DNA of 15,213 bases from Candidatus Peribacterales bacterium (GCA_020059985.1 JAGVCI010000041.1:1-15213); one strand, 5' to 3'. Counted from the first letter of the stretch, positions 1-7,000 are shown. Numbers and translations are program-made. Notes: generated by a model not told the origin, from the sequence alone.

Positions 1-356
1 CTGCTCTCATGTGGCTACAACAATTTTCATGGACGGACATCGAGAAGCAGGAAGAACAGACGCTCAAAGTAGCGATAGAGAAATTATCAGCAATCGATGG
101 ACTGAAATTTCTCGCAACAAAAAATGTGAGTGGATGTGTGAGTTTCACGATCGATGGAGTTCATCCGCACGATCTCACCGACATGCTCGGAGAAAAAAAT
201 ATTCATCTGCGTGCGGGACATCACTGCACACAGCCTCTCCACAAAAAATTGGGGATCGCAGCGAGCACGCGGCTTGCAGTGGGAATCTATAATTCAATTG
301 AGGAAATTGACGCCCTTGCAAAAGAAATTCAATTTGCGCGGGAACGATTGACGTGA
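1..356 (+). CDS. sufS: Cysteine desulfurase SufS, C-terminal part (5' end outside window)
   Basis: PLP-dependent cysteine desulfurase that takes sulfur from L-cysteine and passes it as a persulfide to a scaffold for Fe-S cluster assembly in the cytosol. Only the last 117 or so residues are present; SufS proteins are usually about 400 residues, so the PLP-binding lysine is upstream of the window. The visible segment carries the diagnostic SufS/CsdA active-site stretch RAGHHCTQP, whose Cys bears the persulfide, followed by a typical C-terminal helix. The reading frame is open to the left edge, so the ATG at position 9 is internal and not the start. The gene ends with TGA at 354-356. sufU follows on the same strand 260 bp downstream, which supports the SufS-SufU pairing, but a small opposite-strand ORF lies between them. 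Confidence 0.93.
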   Translation, partial: ALMWLQQFSWTDIEKQEEQTLKVAIEKLSAIDGLKFLATKNVSGCVSFTIDGVHPHDLTDMLGEKNIHLRAGHHCTQPLHKKLGIAASTRLAVGIYNSIEEIDALAKEIQFARERLT

Positions 357-598
357 GGATAGGTGTATTGATCAATTTTGTGCTGTGCATAATCCAGGAG
401 TGGTTCCAGCCTGCGTCGAACTTGATCAATAACTCGCTGCGGTGAGTGGCGACGCTCAACACCTTGCAAGAAGAGCGCTGCGGCGGAACTCAATTGTGTG
501 AGTCTGTCCGAATTCGTCGGATCAGTCCCGTTCCACTGTGTCAGAAGGGAACGAATGTACTCATCCGTATTCCCTGGATTTGGGACTTCATCGAGCAT
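329..598 (-). CDS. Small hypothetical protein between sufS and sufU
   Basis: An 89-residue ORF that I do not recognise. It reads as hydrophilic and helical, with alternating charged and leucine positions (for example RVIDQVRRRLEPLLDYAQHK), no signal peptide and no membrane segment. The two plus-strand frames over the same DNA look like noise. Its start codon at 596-598 is preceded, with 7 nt between, by a TAGAAT -10 hexamer at 606-611, which supports a real short-leader transcript. The last residues overlap the sufS 3' end on the other strand by 28 bp, which is common for convergent genes. It interrupts an otherwise expected sufS-sufU operon. It could instead be a chance ORF in a long intergenic spacer; codon-bias scoring or conservation in relatives would decide. 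Confidence 0.55.
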   Translation of the reverse strand: MLDEVPNPGNTDEYIRSLLTQWNGTDPTNSDRLTQLSSAAALFLQGVERRHSPQRVIDQVRRRLEPLLDYAQHKIDQYTYPHVNRSRAN

Positions 599-604
599 CA
601 GCTG

Positions 605-610
605 TATTCT
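605..610 (+). promoter_or_regulatory. -10 element of sufU (short-leader/leaderless)
   Basis: TATTCT matches 4 of 6 of the sigma-70 -10 consensus and ends 6 nt before the sufU ATG at 617, so the expected start of transcription falls on or next to the start codon. No good -35 is visible. It overlaps a -10 on the other strand. Confidence 0.45.
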
Positions 611-611
611 A
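606..611 (-). promoter_or_regulatory. -10 element of the 329-598 minus-strand ORF
   Basis: TAGAAT (5 of 6 to consensus) on the minus strand, ending 7 nt before the ATG at 598. It shares five of its six base pairs with the plus-strand sufU -10, giving an overlapping bidirectional promoter core. No -35 is evident. Confidence 0.45.
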
Positions 612-616
612 CGCCC

Positions 617-1000
617 ATGGACCTATACGCCGAGAACATTCTCGAGCATTACCGCTCCCCACGTGGAAAGAAGCCCATTAATGATGGCGCGTGGTCTGTC
701 GTGCATCACGAAGATAATCCATCTTGTGGTGATGAGCTCACTATTGGGCTAAAGGTGGAGAATGGAAAAATCACCGCGGTCGCGTGGGACGGATCTGGGT
801 GTGCCATCAGTCAGGCTGCCATGTCGATGCTCAGTGAGGAACTGATCGGCAAAGATATCGCCGATGCGCCGGGAAAAAAGGAAGTTCTGGAATTGCTTGG
901 TGTTCCTGTGAGTGCAAGACGAATGAAGTGTGCGATGCTCGGTCTGCACACACTCCTGAATGCAGCGAAAAAAATTGAGGGAGGCAAACTCAATTCATGA
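617..1000 (+). CDS. sufU: Fe-S cluster assembly scaffold SufU
   Basis: SufU/IscU-family zinc-dependent sulfurtransferase or scaffold that accepts persulfide sulfur from SufS. The 127-residue product has the family layout. NPSCGDE carries Cys37 and Asp39, DGSGCAISQAAMSM carries Cys62, and RRMKCAMLGL carries Cys105; these are the three metal-binding Cys plus the Asp. The insertion of about 20 residues between the second and third Cys regions (VPVSARR area) is SufU-like rather than IscU-like. The frame is open upstream to 446, but homology begins at MDLYAENILEHYRSPRG, so the ATG at 617 is chosen. There is no Shine-Dalgarno; a TATTCT -10 lies 6 nt upstream. A stem-loop overlaps the stop codon and leads into a T-run, probably ending the unit. 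Confidence 0.92.
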   Translation: MDLYAENILEHYRSPRGKKPINDGAWSVVHHEDNPSCGDELTIGLKVENGKITAVAWDGSGCAISQAAMSMLSEELIGKDIADAPGKKEVLELLGVPVSARRMKCAMLGLHTLLNAAKKIEGGKLNS

Positions 1001-1009
1001 AGCTTTTTT
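973..1009 (+). terminator. Probable intrinsic terminator at the sufU 3' end
   Basis: Perfect 7-bp stem AATTGAG (973-979) / CTCAATT (989-995) with a 9-nt loop, overlapping the last sufU codons, followed 8 nt later by six T (1004-1009). The gap between stem and T-run is longer than ideal; outer A/T-rich pairing (GCGAAAAAA with TTTTTTGC) may close it. Confidence 0.5.
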
Positions 1010-1043
1010 GCAGAGAAATAAGGAATGCATGCCAAGTAGTATA

Positions 1044-1074
1044 TTGACAAATAACAATATCATTGTAATATAAT
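1044..1074 (+). promoter_or_regulatory. Strong sigma-70-type promoter of the micropeptide gene
   Basis: Consensus -35 TTGACA at 1044-1049, followed by the overlapping -10 candidates TAATAT (1066-1071, spacer 16) and TATAAT (1069-1074, spacer 19). It is the best -35/-10 match in the window. Transcription would begin near 1080 and give a leader of about 50 nt before the ATG at 1130. Confidence 0.75.
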
Positions 1075-1083
1075 TAATAGCTT

Positions 1084-1122
1084 AGGGACTTCCCCTGGGC
1101 ATGTCGGCTTACCCTTGGAGGT
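1084..1122 (+). promoter_or_regulatory. Leader hairpin able to sequester the Shine-Dalgarno
   Basis: The Shine-Dalgarno GGAGGT (1117-1122) can pair with ACTTCC (1088-1093): six pairs with one G-U. An inner GGG (1097-1099) / CCC (1112-1114) stem stacks above it. Competing pairings exist: GGG 1085-1087 with CCC 1092-1094, and AGGG 1084-1087 with CCCT 1112-1115. The leader could therefore switch between occluded and open ribosome-binding sites. This is a by-eye fold, with no energy calculation or covariation. Confidence 0.4.
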
Positions 1123-1129
1123 AGTAAAA

Positions 1130-1216
1130 ATGACACTGAAGTTTGTATTAATGGACAGCACTTTTATTTGCCTTCTCGGGGCCACTATCTATGGGATCGC
1201 TTGCTGGATCTTCTAG
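1130..1216 (+). CDS. Putative 28-residue hydrophobic micropeptide
   Basis: A very short ORF, not recognised. It begins MTLKFVLMDST and continues as one hydrophobic stretch rich in Ile, Leu, Gly and aromatic residues, with two Cys and an aromatic C-terminal end, so it could form a single membrane helix. Support comes from signals around it rather than homology. A consensus promoter lies at 1044-1074, a textbook Shine-Dalgarno GGAGGT at 1117-1122 sits with 7-nt spacing, and an intrinsic terminator lies at 1240-1280. Most other genes here lack a Shine-Dalgarno, so this signal is notable. The stop codon TAG sits in a stem-loop: GGGAT plus GCTTGCT at 1193-1205 pairs with AGTGAGC plus ATCCC at 1215-1227, with one C-A mismatch and two G-U pairs. 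Size and hydrophobicity resemble type I toxins or small membrane regulators. It could instead be a structured noncoding RNA with a chance ORF. Confidence 0.55.
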   Translation: MTLKFVLMDSTFICLLGATIYGIACWIF

Positions 1217-1227
1217 TGAGCAATCCC
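1193..1227 (+). other. Stem-loop spanning the micropeptide stop codon
   Basis: GGGAT(C)GCTTGCT at 1193-1205 pairs with AGTGAGC(A)ATCCC at 1215-1227: twelve pairs including two G-U, one mismatch and a 9-nt loop. The stem covers the last codons and most of the stop. It suggests that RNA structure is part of the gene's design or that the transcript also acts as an RNA. Confidence 0.45.
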
Positions 1228-1239
1228 GCCCGCCGACCG

Positions 1240-1280
1240 GACCCCTGCAGTGTGCATTGCGCGCTCCGGGGGTCATTTTT
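1240..1280 (+). terminator. Intrinsic terminator of the micropeptide transcript
   Basis: GACCCCTG (1240-1247) pairs with CGGGGGTC (1267-1274), eight pairs with one G-U, followed by ATTTTT (1275-1280). This closes a transcript of about 200 nt begun at the 1044 promoter. The stem also lies downstream of tRNA-Thr on the other strand. Confidence 0.65.
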
Positions 1281-1308
1281 GAAATGAAAAAAATGGAACG
1301 CAAACGAG

Positions 1309-1383
<75 letters not shown>

Positions 1384-1410
1384 AGGTTTACTGACGCGGT
1401 CGAGCTTACT

Positions 1411-1428
1411 GCAATCCCTATGGGTTGC
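1411..1428 (-). other. Small stem-loop between the hypothetical gene and tRNA-Thr
   Basis: GCAACCC / GGGATTGC on the minus strand forms a 7-bp stem (one G-U) with a 4-nt loop between the stop of the 1437-1913 gene and the tRNA. No T-run follows, so a processing or attenuation role is as likely as termination. Confidence 0.3.
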
Positions 1429-1436
1429 GAATAAAA

Positions 1437-1913
1437 TCACTGTTTCTTCCTCCAAATGAGACCAATGAAAGCATCACGAGCGGCATCTAGTGCTTTGAGG
1501 ATTGGACCCGATTTATGATTCGCAAGTGCGATCCTTTCGTTCTCATCATCTATATATCTCAGTACCTGTTCACAGGAAGCACTACCGCCGTAATGAGCTT
1601 TAATGAAATTATAAAGTTTTCCGACTTCTGCTTCTCCGCTAGGAAACTTGTTCTCTTTTAGGAACTGCTCGATACGAACGAGTGCCATGTATCTATCATT
1701 TTTCTGGGAGGCATCCTTCTTGAGAACACTATCAACAAGAACGGGCGTCAGGTTGTCTCCGTGAGCAGCACGAAGAATACGATACGTATCCTCTATCTCC
1801 TGATCTGACGGCTCCTGATGACCATTATCGAAATAGAGCCGCAACCGGACTGCCTCTCGAACTTTTGCATCGAGCGCATCCGAATCGCCGAGCTGTTCCG
1901 TGGAATCGCCCAT
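1437..1913 (-). CDS. Hypothetical helical protein
   Basis: A 158-residue cytosolic protein that I cannot assign. It starts MGDSTEQLGD and is mostly predicted helix with mixed charge. The middle contains an EQFLKENKFPSGEAEVGKLY segment, and the C-terminal part reads like a helix ending IGLIWRKKQ. No signal peptide, membrane segment or metal motif is visible. The open frame extends 34 codons further upstream, but that part is low-complexity and contains the promoter, so the ATG at 1913 is preferred. An extended -10 (TGGTATACT) lies 10 nt before it. The gene is divergent from rpsF-rpsR and followed by tRNA-Thr on the same strand. Confidence 0.75.
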   Translation of the reverse strand: MGDSTEQLGDSDALDAKVREAVRLRLYFDNGHQEPSDQEIEDTYRILRAAHGDNLTPVLVDSVLKKDASQKNDRYMALVRIEQFLKENKFPSGEAEVGKLYNFIKAHYGGSASCEQVLRYIDDENERIALANHKSGPILKALDAARDAFIGLIWRKKQ

Positions 1914-1923
1914 AGAATCTCTA

Positions 1924-1932
1924 AGTATACCA
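1924..1932 (-). promoter_or_regulatory. Extended -10 promoter of the 1437-1913 gene
   Basis: TGG-TATACT on the minus strand (5 of 6 to consensus plus the TG extension), ending 10 nt before the ATG at 1913, so the leader would be only a few nucleotides. Confidence 0.55.
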
Positions 1933-1950
1933 GATTTCTTAGGAATAATC

Positions 1951-1979
1951 TTGACCCGTTTCCCCCACCCCCATACAGT
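1951..1979 (+). promoter_or_regulatory. Candidate promoter of rpsF-rpsR
   Basis: TTGACC (1951-1956) and TACAGT (1974-1979) with the optimal 17-bp spacer. Transcription near 1986 would give a leader of about 93 nt that includes the hairpin at 2016-2038. It is the only plausible plus-strand promoter in the 165-bp divergent region. Confidence 0.4.
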
Positions 1980-2015
1980 CTGCGGGCTGATTCCCCCACT
2001 TTTTACGGGTAGCAC

Positions 2016-2038
2016 CGCCCTTCGACAAGCTCAGGGCG
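2016..2038. repeat. Short intergenic palindrome in the rpsF leader
   Basis: CGCCCT (2016-2021) pairs with AGGGCG (2033-2038) around the 11-nt loop TCGACAAGCTC. From memory, the core CCCTTCGACAAGCTCAGGG resembles an intergenic palindrome found in many unrelated genomes. In this position it could also take part in S6:S18 autoregulation, since known rpsF leaders carry a CCG-containing binding site and ACCG occurs here, but the expected bulge is not evident. Confidence 0.5.
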
Positions 2039-2078
2039 ACTGTCGCTCCGCGAAGTCGGGTTTACCCAAGAATCCTCT

Positions 2079-2660
2079 ATGACCCCCGTTATCGACGACA
2101 CCGATTTGGATACAGAGCTCGACCTCCGTACATACGAGCTGTGTTTGCTGTACGGCTACCCGATCCAGCAGAAGGAGGAGCAGGATCTTTTGAAGGAAGT
2201 GGAGAAGCTCTTCACCGAGGCCGGAGGAAAGCAGTTGATGCGTGATGCATGGGGTCGCCGCGGACTCGCCTACGCCATCGAAGGTCAGATGGAAGGATCG
2301 TTCGTCATCTACTACTACGAGATCGACCCGTCCAAGGTTCGTGAGATCGACCATGCTCTTTCCATCATGCCGGGAGTTCTCCGACACATGATCGTGAAGC
2401 CACCAAAGGGTTACGCGATGGTTCCGTACGCGAATCGCTTGGAAGAGTGGCTGAAGGAAAAAGAGAAACTGGAAGAAGATCGCGAGAAAAAGAAAGAGGA
2501 AGCGCTTCAGAAGCGCATCACCGAGAAGGCGATGATGAAGGCGAAGAAAGTAGAAACAGACAAGAAGGTAGAGTCCGCCGAGACGAAGAAACCAATGAAG
2601 AAAGAGGAACTCTCCACCGAGATCGAGAAACTTATCTCTGACGATAACCTTGGCCTCTAA
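2079..2660 (+). CDS. rpsF: Small ribosomal subunit protein bS6 with long charged tail
   Basis: Ribosomal protein S6, which binds with S18 to the central domain of 16S rRNA on the 30S platform. The S6 fold runs from about residue 17 (RTYELCLLYGYP) to 112 (RHMIVKPP), with the middle strand segment GRRGLAYAIEGQMEGSFVIYYYE typical of the family. The protein is 193 residues against roughly 95-135 in most bacteria. The excess is a 16-residue acidic N-terminal lead and a C-terminal tail of about 75 residues made almost wholly of Lys and Glu, probably a long helix. The ATG at 2079 has no Shine-Dalgarno. rpsR begins 4 nt after the stop. The usual ssb gene between rpsF and rpsR is absent. Confidence 0.93.
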   Translation: MTPVIDDTDLDTELDLRTYELCLLYGYPIQQKEEQDLLKEVEKLFTEAGGKQLMRDAWGRRGLAYAIEGQMEGSFVIYYYEIDPSKVREIDHALSIMPGVLRHMIVKPPKGYAMVPYANRLEEWLKEKEKLEEDREKKKEEALQKRITEKAMMKAKKVETDKKVESAETKKPMKKEELSTEIEKLISDDNLGL

Positions 2661-2664
2661 ATTT

Positions 2665-2913
2665 ATGCCTAAACCTATGCAAAAAAAACAACGGCAGCAG
2701 CGTTCCGACCCTCGTCACAAGGAGTGCCCCTTCTGTGATAAGGGCGCAAAGTACATTGATTATAAGGACTACCCGCTCATCAAGGGGTACACCGATTACT
2801 TTGCGAATATCCGTCAGCGCTACTACACGGGCGTCTGCCTGAAGCATCAGAAGATGCTCCGGACCGCGATCGAGCGCGCACGCTTCATGGGCATGATCGC
2901 CTACAGGAAATAA
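2665..2913 (+). CDS. rpsR: Small ribosomal subunit protein bS18
   Basis: Ribosomal protein S18, partner of S6 on the 30S platform. The 82-residue product has the S18 core YKDYPLIKGYTDYFANI and the basic C-terminal helix HQKMLRTAIERARFMGMIAY. It is preceded by CPFCDKG, and a further Cys occurs in GVCLKHQ; these Cys/His positions fit the zinc-binding variant of S18. The ATG at 2665 is preferred over the in-frame TTG at 2650, which overlaps rpsF, because it leaves a 4-nt gap after the rpsF stop, consistent with translational coupling. The stop lies 3 nt from that of a convergent minus-strand gene, with no room for a terminator between them. Confidence 0.95.
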   Translation: MPKPMQKKQRQQRSDPRHKECPFCDKGAKYIDYKDYPLIKGYTDYFANIRQRYYTGVCLKHQKMLRTAIERARFMGMIAYRK

Positions 2914-2916
2914 TTC

Positions 2917-3162
2917 CTAATCTTCACTGGTATCGTCATAACTTCTGCGATCTTCCTCGTGCCATAAGGGGAGTCCTTCACGGACACGGCGCGCCATTTC
3001 TTCCAATTTTTGTTCAGAGCCAGGAACAGCATCCGTAGGACGGAAGCCTGTATCTGAACGTGGTTCAAAGTCATCCCCGGGCTTTCCTTTGCTTCCAACA
3101 AATTTAAAATCAAAAACAGTGAGCGGTGTTGCGTCTGTCGATGAGGAATGCTCAGCACTCAT
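2917..3162 (-). CDS. Small hydrophilic hypothetical protein
   Basis: An 81-residue protein, not assigned. The N-terminal two thirds are Ser/Thr/Asp/Pro-rich and probably disordered. The C-terminal part has a helix-like segment LEEMARRVREGLPLWHEEDR, the most family-like piece, ending in a very acidic tail. No signal peptide or membrane segment is present. An upstream extension to 3216 is rejected because the promoter lies there: TTGATT (3193-3198) and TACATT (3171-3176) with a 16-bp spacer, 8 nt before the ATG at 3162. The gene is convergent with rpsR and divergent from yebC. Confidence 0.72.
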   Translation of the reverse strand: MSAEHSSSTDATPLTVFDFKFVGSKGKPGDDFEPRSDTGFRPTDAVPGSEQKLEEMARRVREGLPLWHEEDRRSYDDTSED

Positions 3163-3170
3163 AAATAAAT

Positions 3171-3198
3171 AATGTACTGAATATAGTCTTAAAATCAA
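3171..3198 (-). promoter_or_regulatory. Promoter of the 2917-3162 gene
   Basis: -35 TTGATT at 3193-3198 and -10 TACATT at 3171-3176, spacer 16 bp, leaving 8 nt to the ATG at 3162. A CATTAT alternative would leave 6 nt. Confidence 0.45.
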
Positions 3199-3255
3199 TG
3201 ACGGACGTGTAGTCAAATAATCATGTAATTGTGGGATAGATCAGCTTTTCTGTAT

Positions 3256-3261
3256 TACAAT
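3256..3261 (+). promoter_or_regulatory. -10 element of yebC (leaderless geometry)
   Basis: TACAAT (5 of 6 to consensus) ends exactly 6 nt before the yebC ATG at 3268. No Shine-Dalgarno and no clear -35 are visible. Confidence 0.55.
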
Positions 3262-3267
3262 TTTGTC

Positions 3268-4005
3268 ATGTCCGGGCACAGCAAGTGGGCGAACATCCGT
3301 GTGCGGAAAGGCGCCCAAGATAAAAAACGCGGCAAGATCTACACGCAGCATAGTAAGCTGATTCAGCTGGCTGCCCAGCGTGGTGGCGACCCAGAGATGA
3401 ACTCTGCTCTCCGCACAGCTATTGATAATGCCAAAGCAGATAACGTTCCGAACGCGAACATCGAGCGTGCGATCAAACGAGGAATAGGGGAACTCAAAGG
3501 AGATCAAATGGTGGAAATTCTCTACGCAGCCATGGCGCATGGTGGTGTTGCGGTATTGATCGAGTGTATGACGGACAATAAAAACCGCACGATTTCAAAC
3601 GTCCAGTCCGCTGTCACCATGAGCGGAGGAAAGTGGACGGAAACCTCTTCCGTTCTTTTTCTGTTTGATCGTCGTGGTGTCGTCACGGCAACGGGAACCG
3701 TGAATGACGATCTCGAGCTCGCGCTGATCGATGCCGGTGCCGAGGATATCGACCGCGATGGAAACCAAGTGGTTGTGACCACACAAGCCAATCACTGGAC
3801 GACCGTACGTGACGCACTCAAAAACGCAGGATTAACTGTGGAGAGTGCGGGGCTCAAGTATGTCCCGAAACAGACGGTCGCGGTGAATAATGCACATGAA
3901 GCGAAGAAGATCCTTAGCCTCGTCGATACGTTGGAAGAAGACGAAGATGTCACCGAAGTACACACCAATGCAGAGATTGATGATGCAATTGTAAAGATGC
4001 TTTGA
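3268..4005 (+). CDS. yebC: YebC/PmpR family protein
   Basis: TACO1/YebC-family protein, annotated for years as a transcriptional regulator; recent work on the family points to relief of ribosome stalling during translation. The 245-residue product begins with the invariant MSGHSKWANIRVRKGAQDKKRGK. It contains the family segments NIERAIKRG (about residues 66-74) and YAAMAHGGVAVLIECMTDNKNRT (about 86-108), and ends with the acidic domain III (VDTLEEDEDVTEVHTN). Length is normal. The in-frame ATG at 3229 is rejected because homology begins at 3268 and a TACAAT -10 lies 6 nt before it, leaving no leader. Downstream is a hairpin shared with the convergent PBP gene. Confidence 0.94.
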   Translation: MSGHSKWANIRVRKGAQDKKRGKIYTQHSKLIQLAAQRGGDPEMNSALRTAIDNAKADNVPNANIERAIKRGIGELKGDQMVEILYAAMAHGGVAVLIECMTDNKNRTISNVQSAVTMSGGKWTETSSVLFLFDRRGVVTATGTVNDDLELALIDAGAEDIDRDGNQVVVTTQANHWTTVRDALKNAGLTVESAGLKYVPKQTVAVNNAHEAKKILSLVDTLEEDEDVTEVHTNAEIDDAIVKML

Positions 4006-4011
4006 GAAAAA

Positions 4012-4070
4012 CTTAAGAAGCAAGATACAAAAAAACAAACAGTTTGCATCTTGTTTCTTGTATCTTAGAT
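4012..4070. repeat. AAGATACAA-type hairpin between yebC and the PBP gene (family B)
   Basis: AAGATACAA (4022-4030) pairs with TTGTATCTT (4058-4066). An alternative fold uses CAAGAT (4021-4026) / ATCTTG (4048-4053) with inner CAAAC / GTTTG. It lies between convergent genes, with A-rich and T-rich flanks on both sides, so it can act as a two-way terminator. The right arm shares the words ATCTTGTTTCTTGT with the hairpin at 11718-11789. Confidence 0.6.
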
Positions 4071-4075
4071 TTTCT

Positions 4076-7000
4076 TTATTCCGTTACGGTTACTTGCACA
4101 CTATCCTCCGTCTGATTCCTCGCAAGATCTTCCGCAACCGCACGTAGATCGTAGATACCGGGAGGAACACCAACGGTGTAGATGAGCTCGAACGGTTCTG
4201 TTGGCTTGGTCGTGAGGAGCGTTTCACCGAGGAAGAACTGCACATACTTGAGTCCTCCATCAGGATCCGCAGCATCCACACGCATCGTGAGTTTGTCTCC
4301 GACGCTGACGGTGATAGAGCTCGTCGGCTCGAGGAAACGCACAGTCGGCACATTGCGATCCGCGCCGAAGCGGAAGCTCACGGTATCACTCGCTTCGTTG
4401 AAGTATGCATCGATCAGTTTCACGGTAAGTGTATGCGATCCTTCACTCGCGATAGAACGCGGCACACGCAGCGCACGATCGAATGGTGCTTCCGTCACCG
4501 ATGCGACACGTTTGCCATCGATCTCGTAGATCACTTCGCGAACGGAGGATCCTACACCGTGGTTAATCTGTGGCTTGAACGACGGATAACTCACGGTGCC
4601 TCCGGCTTGCGGAGTGATGATCTGCACCTCCGGTCTATCGAGACGTCCGGGTGTGAGCGCGATGTCGCATTCCTGTTCCGGCGCAACCGGGAGCGGAAGA
4701 ATAGAACCCGAGTGATTCTCCGAAGCGCGCCAGAGCGCCATCTGTTCCGCGACCCACGCTTGCACTCCCTCCTCCCACTGCGGCCAACGATCCGCCATGA
4801 TGCTGTGCGCGACGAGGAATGACCCTTCTTCGCGTGCTTCGGCTGGACAACTATCGGACGCAAGAAGCCCCGTGAGTTTGTCTATTGTGAGTTGTGCGCA
4901 CGCGGAGTCGTAGACGGACGGCGCATTTTCTTCGAGGAAGACGTCTGCGCGGCGCAGCTCCACCGGAGTACACGGACTCGCCAGCTCTCCAGAGAGAACA
5001 GAGATCTGCGGCTGCACGATGCCATCCGGAACGGAGAATTCCGTCTTCGGTTCGGTGAGTTGTCGATGAGCACTCGCCATGAATGCTTTCCAGAGCGGGC
5101 TTGCGCTGTTGAGTCCGTCCGCTTTGTCATAGAGCGCGGAACTATCTGCGTTGCCCATCCAGACTCCCGTGACCAGGTTTGGCGTGTACCCGATCACCCA
5201 GGCGTTGTCGGGTTTGCGTAACTTGCAGGTGTTCTCGTTTTCCCACTCCATGCATTTGTTACTGGTTCCCGTCTTCGCAGCGGTTTGATAGCCCGGGATC
5301 GTGAGCTGCTCGCGCCAGAATCCAGCAGGCCGAGCCTCTGGATCACTCAAGACCGAAGTAATTTGATACGCGATGCGCGGATCGAGGACGGATTGTTTCT
5401 TTGTTTGCTCATCGGCCTCAAAAAGAATATTTCCACTCTTGTCTGTTACTCTGCGGATACGCACAGCCGGAGCAGCTTCTCCCTCATCTGCGAACGTGGT
5501 GTAGGCCTGCACCATCTCGATGAGGGGCGTCTCGGCAGCACCAAGTGCCAGCGGCCATCCATATTCAAAGACTTCTCCGCGTTCCTGCGAGAGTTGTTCA
5601 CGCATCGCCTCTGGCGTGGGAGCTCCCATCGCAGTCACGAGATCTAAGATCGGTTCTTCACCGCCGGCCAGGAAGAACGTCTTCGCTGCTGGAATATTGC
5701 GCGATCCTCCGAGTGCACGGCGCATGGTCATCAGTCCTTGGAATCCGCCCTCGTAGTTCTGTGGCTCGTCTTCCCCGATCTTCGTCTTCACGTCGTAGAT
5801 GGGAGTTGCCGGACTGAACCCCTCTTGGAATGCCGCAGCGTACACGAATGGCTTGAAACTGGAACCTGGCTGTCTGGGCTCGAGCACCATGTCGATCTTT
5901 CCTCCGTGCGAATCATCTTCATAGTTCGTATTCCCAACGTAGGCGAGCACTTCGCGTGTCTCAGGATCCATCGCGATTAATGCAATGTTGTGAGCGCCGT
6001 AGAGATTGAGGATGTCTCCGCTCTGGCTCGCGACCAGATTTTCGGCGATCTCCTGCAACCTCCAGTCGAGTGTGGTTTCTACTTTCAATCCTCCGCGCTC
6101 GACGATTCCTTTTTCCGCAGACTCTCCAATGAGACGTTCCACTTCGTCACGCACCCACAGCACGAAGTGCGCAGCGCGGATATCTTCGCGCGAGGGTTGG
6201 AACGTGATCGTTTCTAATTCTTCGAGAGCCTGCAGTCTCTCCTGCTCCTCTATGTATCCTTGGTCTTGCATGTTGCGGAGCACTTGATCGGTGCGGCCTC
6301 CGACGTACAGAGAAACGCTGCCGGTCCCGAAGGACGTTCCGAGAAGTCCGATCGTGATGTCGTCTTGGGAAATTTGTGATGCCTTTTCGATACGACCGGC
6401 CTGGATATCCTCTAATGCTTCAGCGCTAAGCGATGTGAATCGGTGATTGCCGTAGGGACTAAAGTACGACGGTCGCTGCGGGAGAGCGGCGAGAATCGCG
6501 GATTCGGCGAGAGTGATCCCTGATGCGGATTTGCCGAAGTACGTCTGGCTCGCCTGCTCTATGCCGTAAGCGTTCTGCCCAAAGGGAATCCAGTTGAGGT
6601 AGAGCTCAAGAAGTTCCTCTTTGCTGTATCGGTTCTCCAGCTGACACCCGAGAACGAACTCTTTCAATTTTCTACTCACGAGGGAATCGTTTTTGAGGTC
6701 GAGTGCGTTACGCGCGAGCTGACGAGTAATAGTCGATCCTCCTCCGGCCTGACCGAACAGAATAATGACGCGCGCGATGGAAAGAATGTCGAGACATCCA
6801 CGGTCGTAGAAACGTTCATCTTCGATCGCGATCATCGCTTCCTGCATGGAGAGCGGAATGTGCTCGATGGGAATGTACGTTCGATCTTCCTCTGCGTACA
6901 AACGGTAGAGCTCTGTTCCATTTCGATCCGTAATCACGGTACTCTGCGACGCAAGGAGACTGGCCGGGTCTTCGATGTCCGGCATCGTGATCCAGAGGAA

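Noticed and set aside
446..616. N-terminal extension of SufU to an ATG at 446
   Set aside because: The extra residues have no SufU similarity, and the promoter and opposite-strand ORF occupy that stretch.
1075..1280. Known noncoding RNA (tmRNA, SRP RNA, RNase P RNA, 6S RNA)
   Set aside because: I looked for the tmRNA ends, the SRP GGAAG loop, RNase P conserved blocks and a long 6S-type closing stem and found none; an unrecognised class remains possible.
4182..6287. Several plus-strand ORFs of 75-129 codons inside the PBP gene region
   Set aside because: They lie antisense to an intact 1043-codon gene with all catalytic motifs and have Arg/Ser-rich, non-protein-like composition; they are shadows of GC-biased codons.
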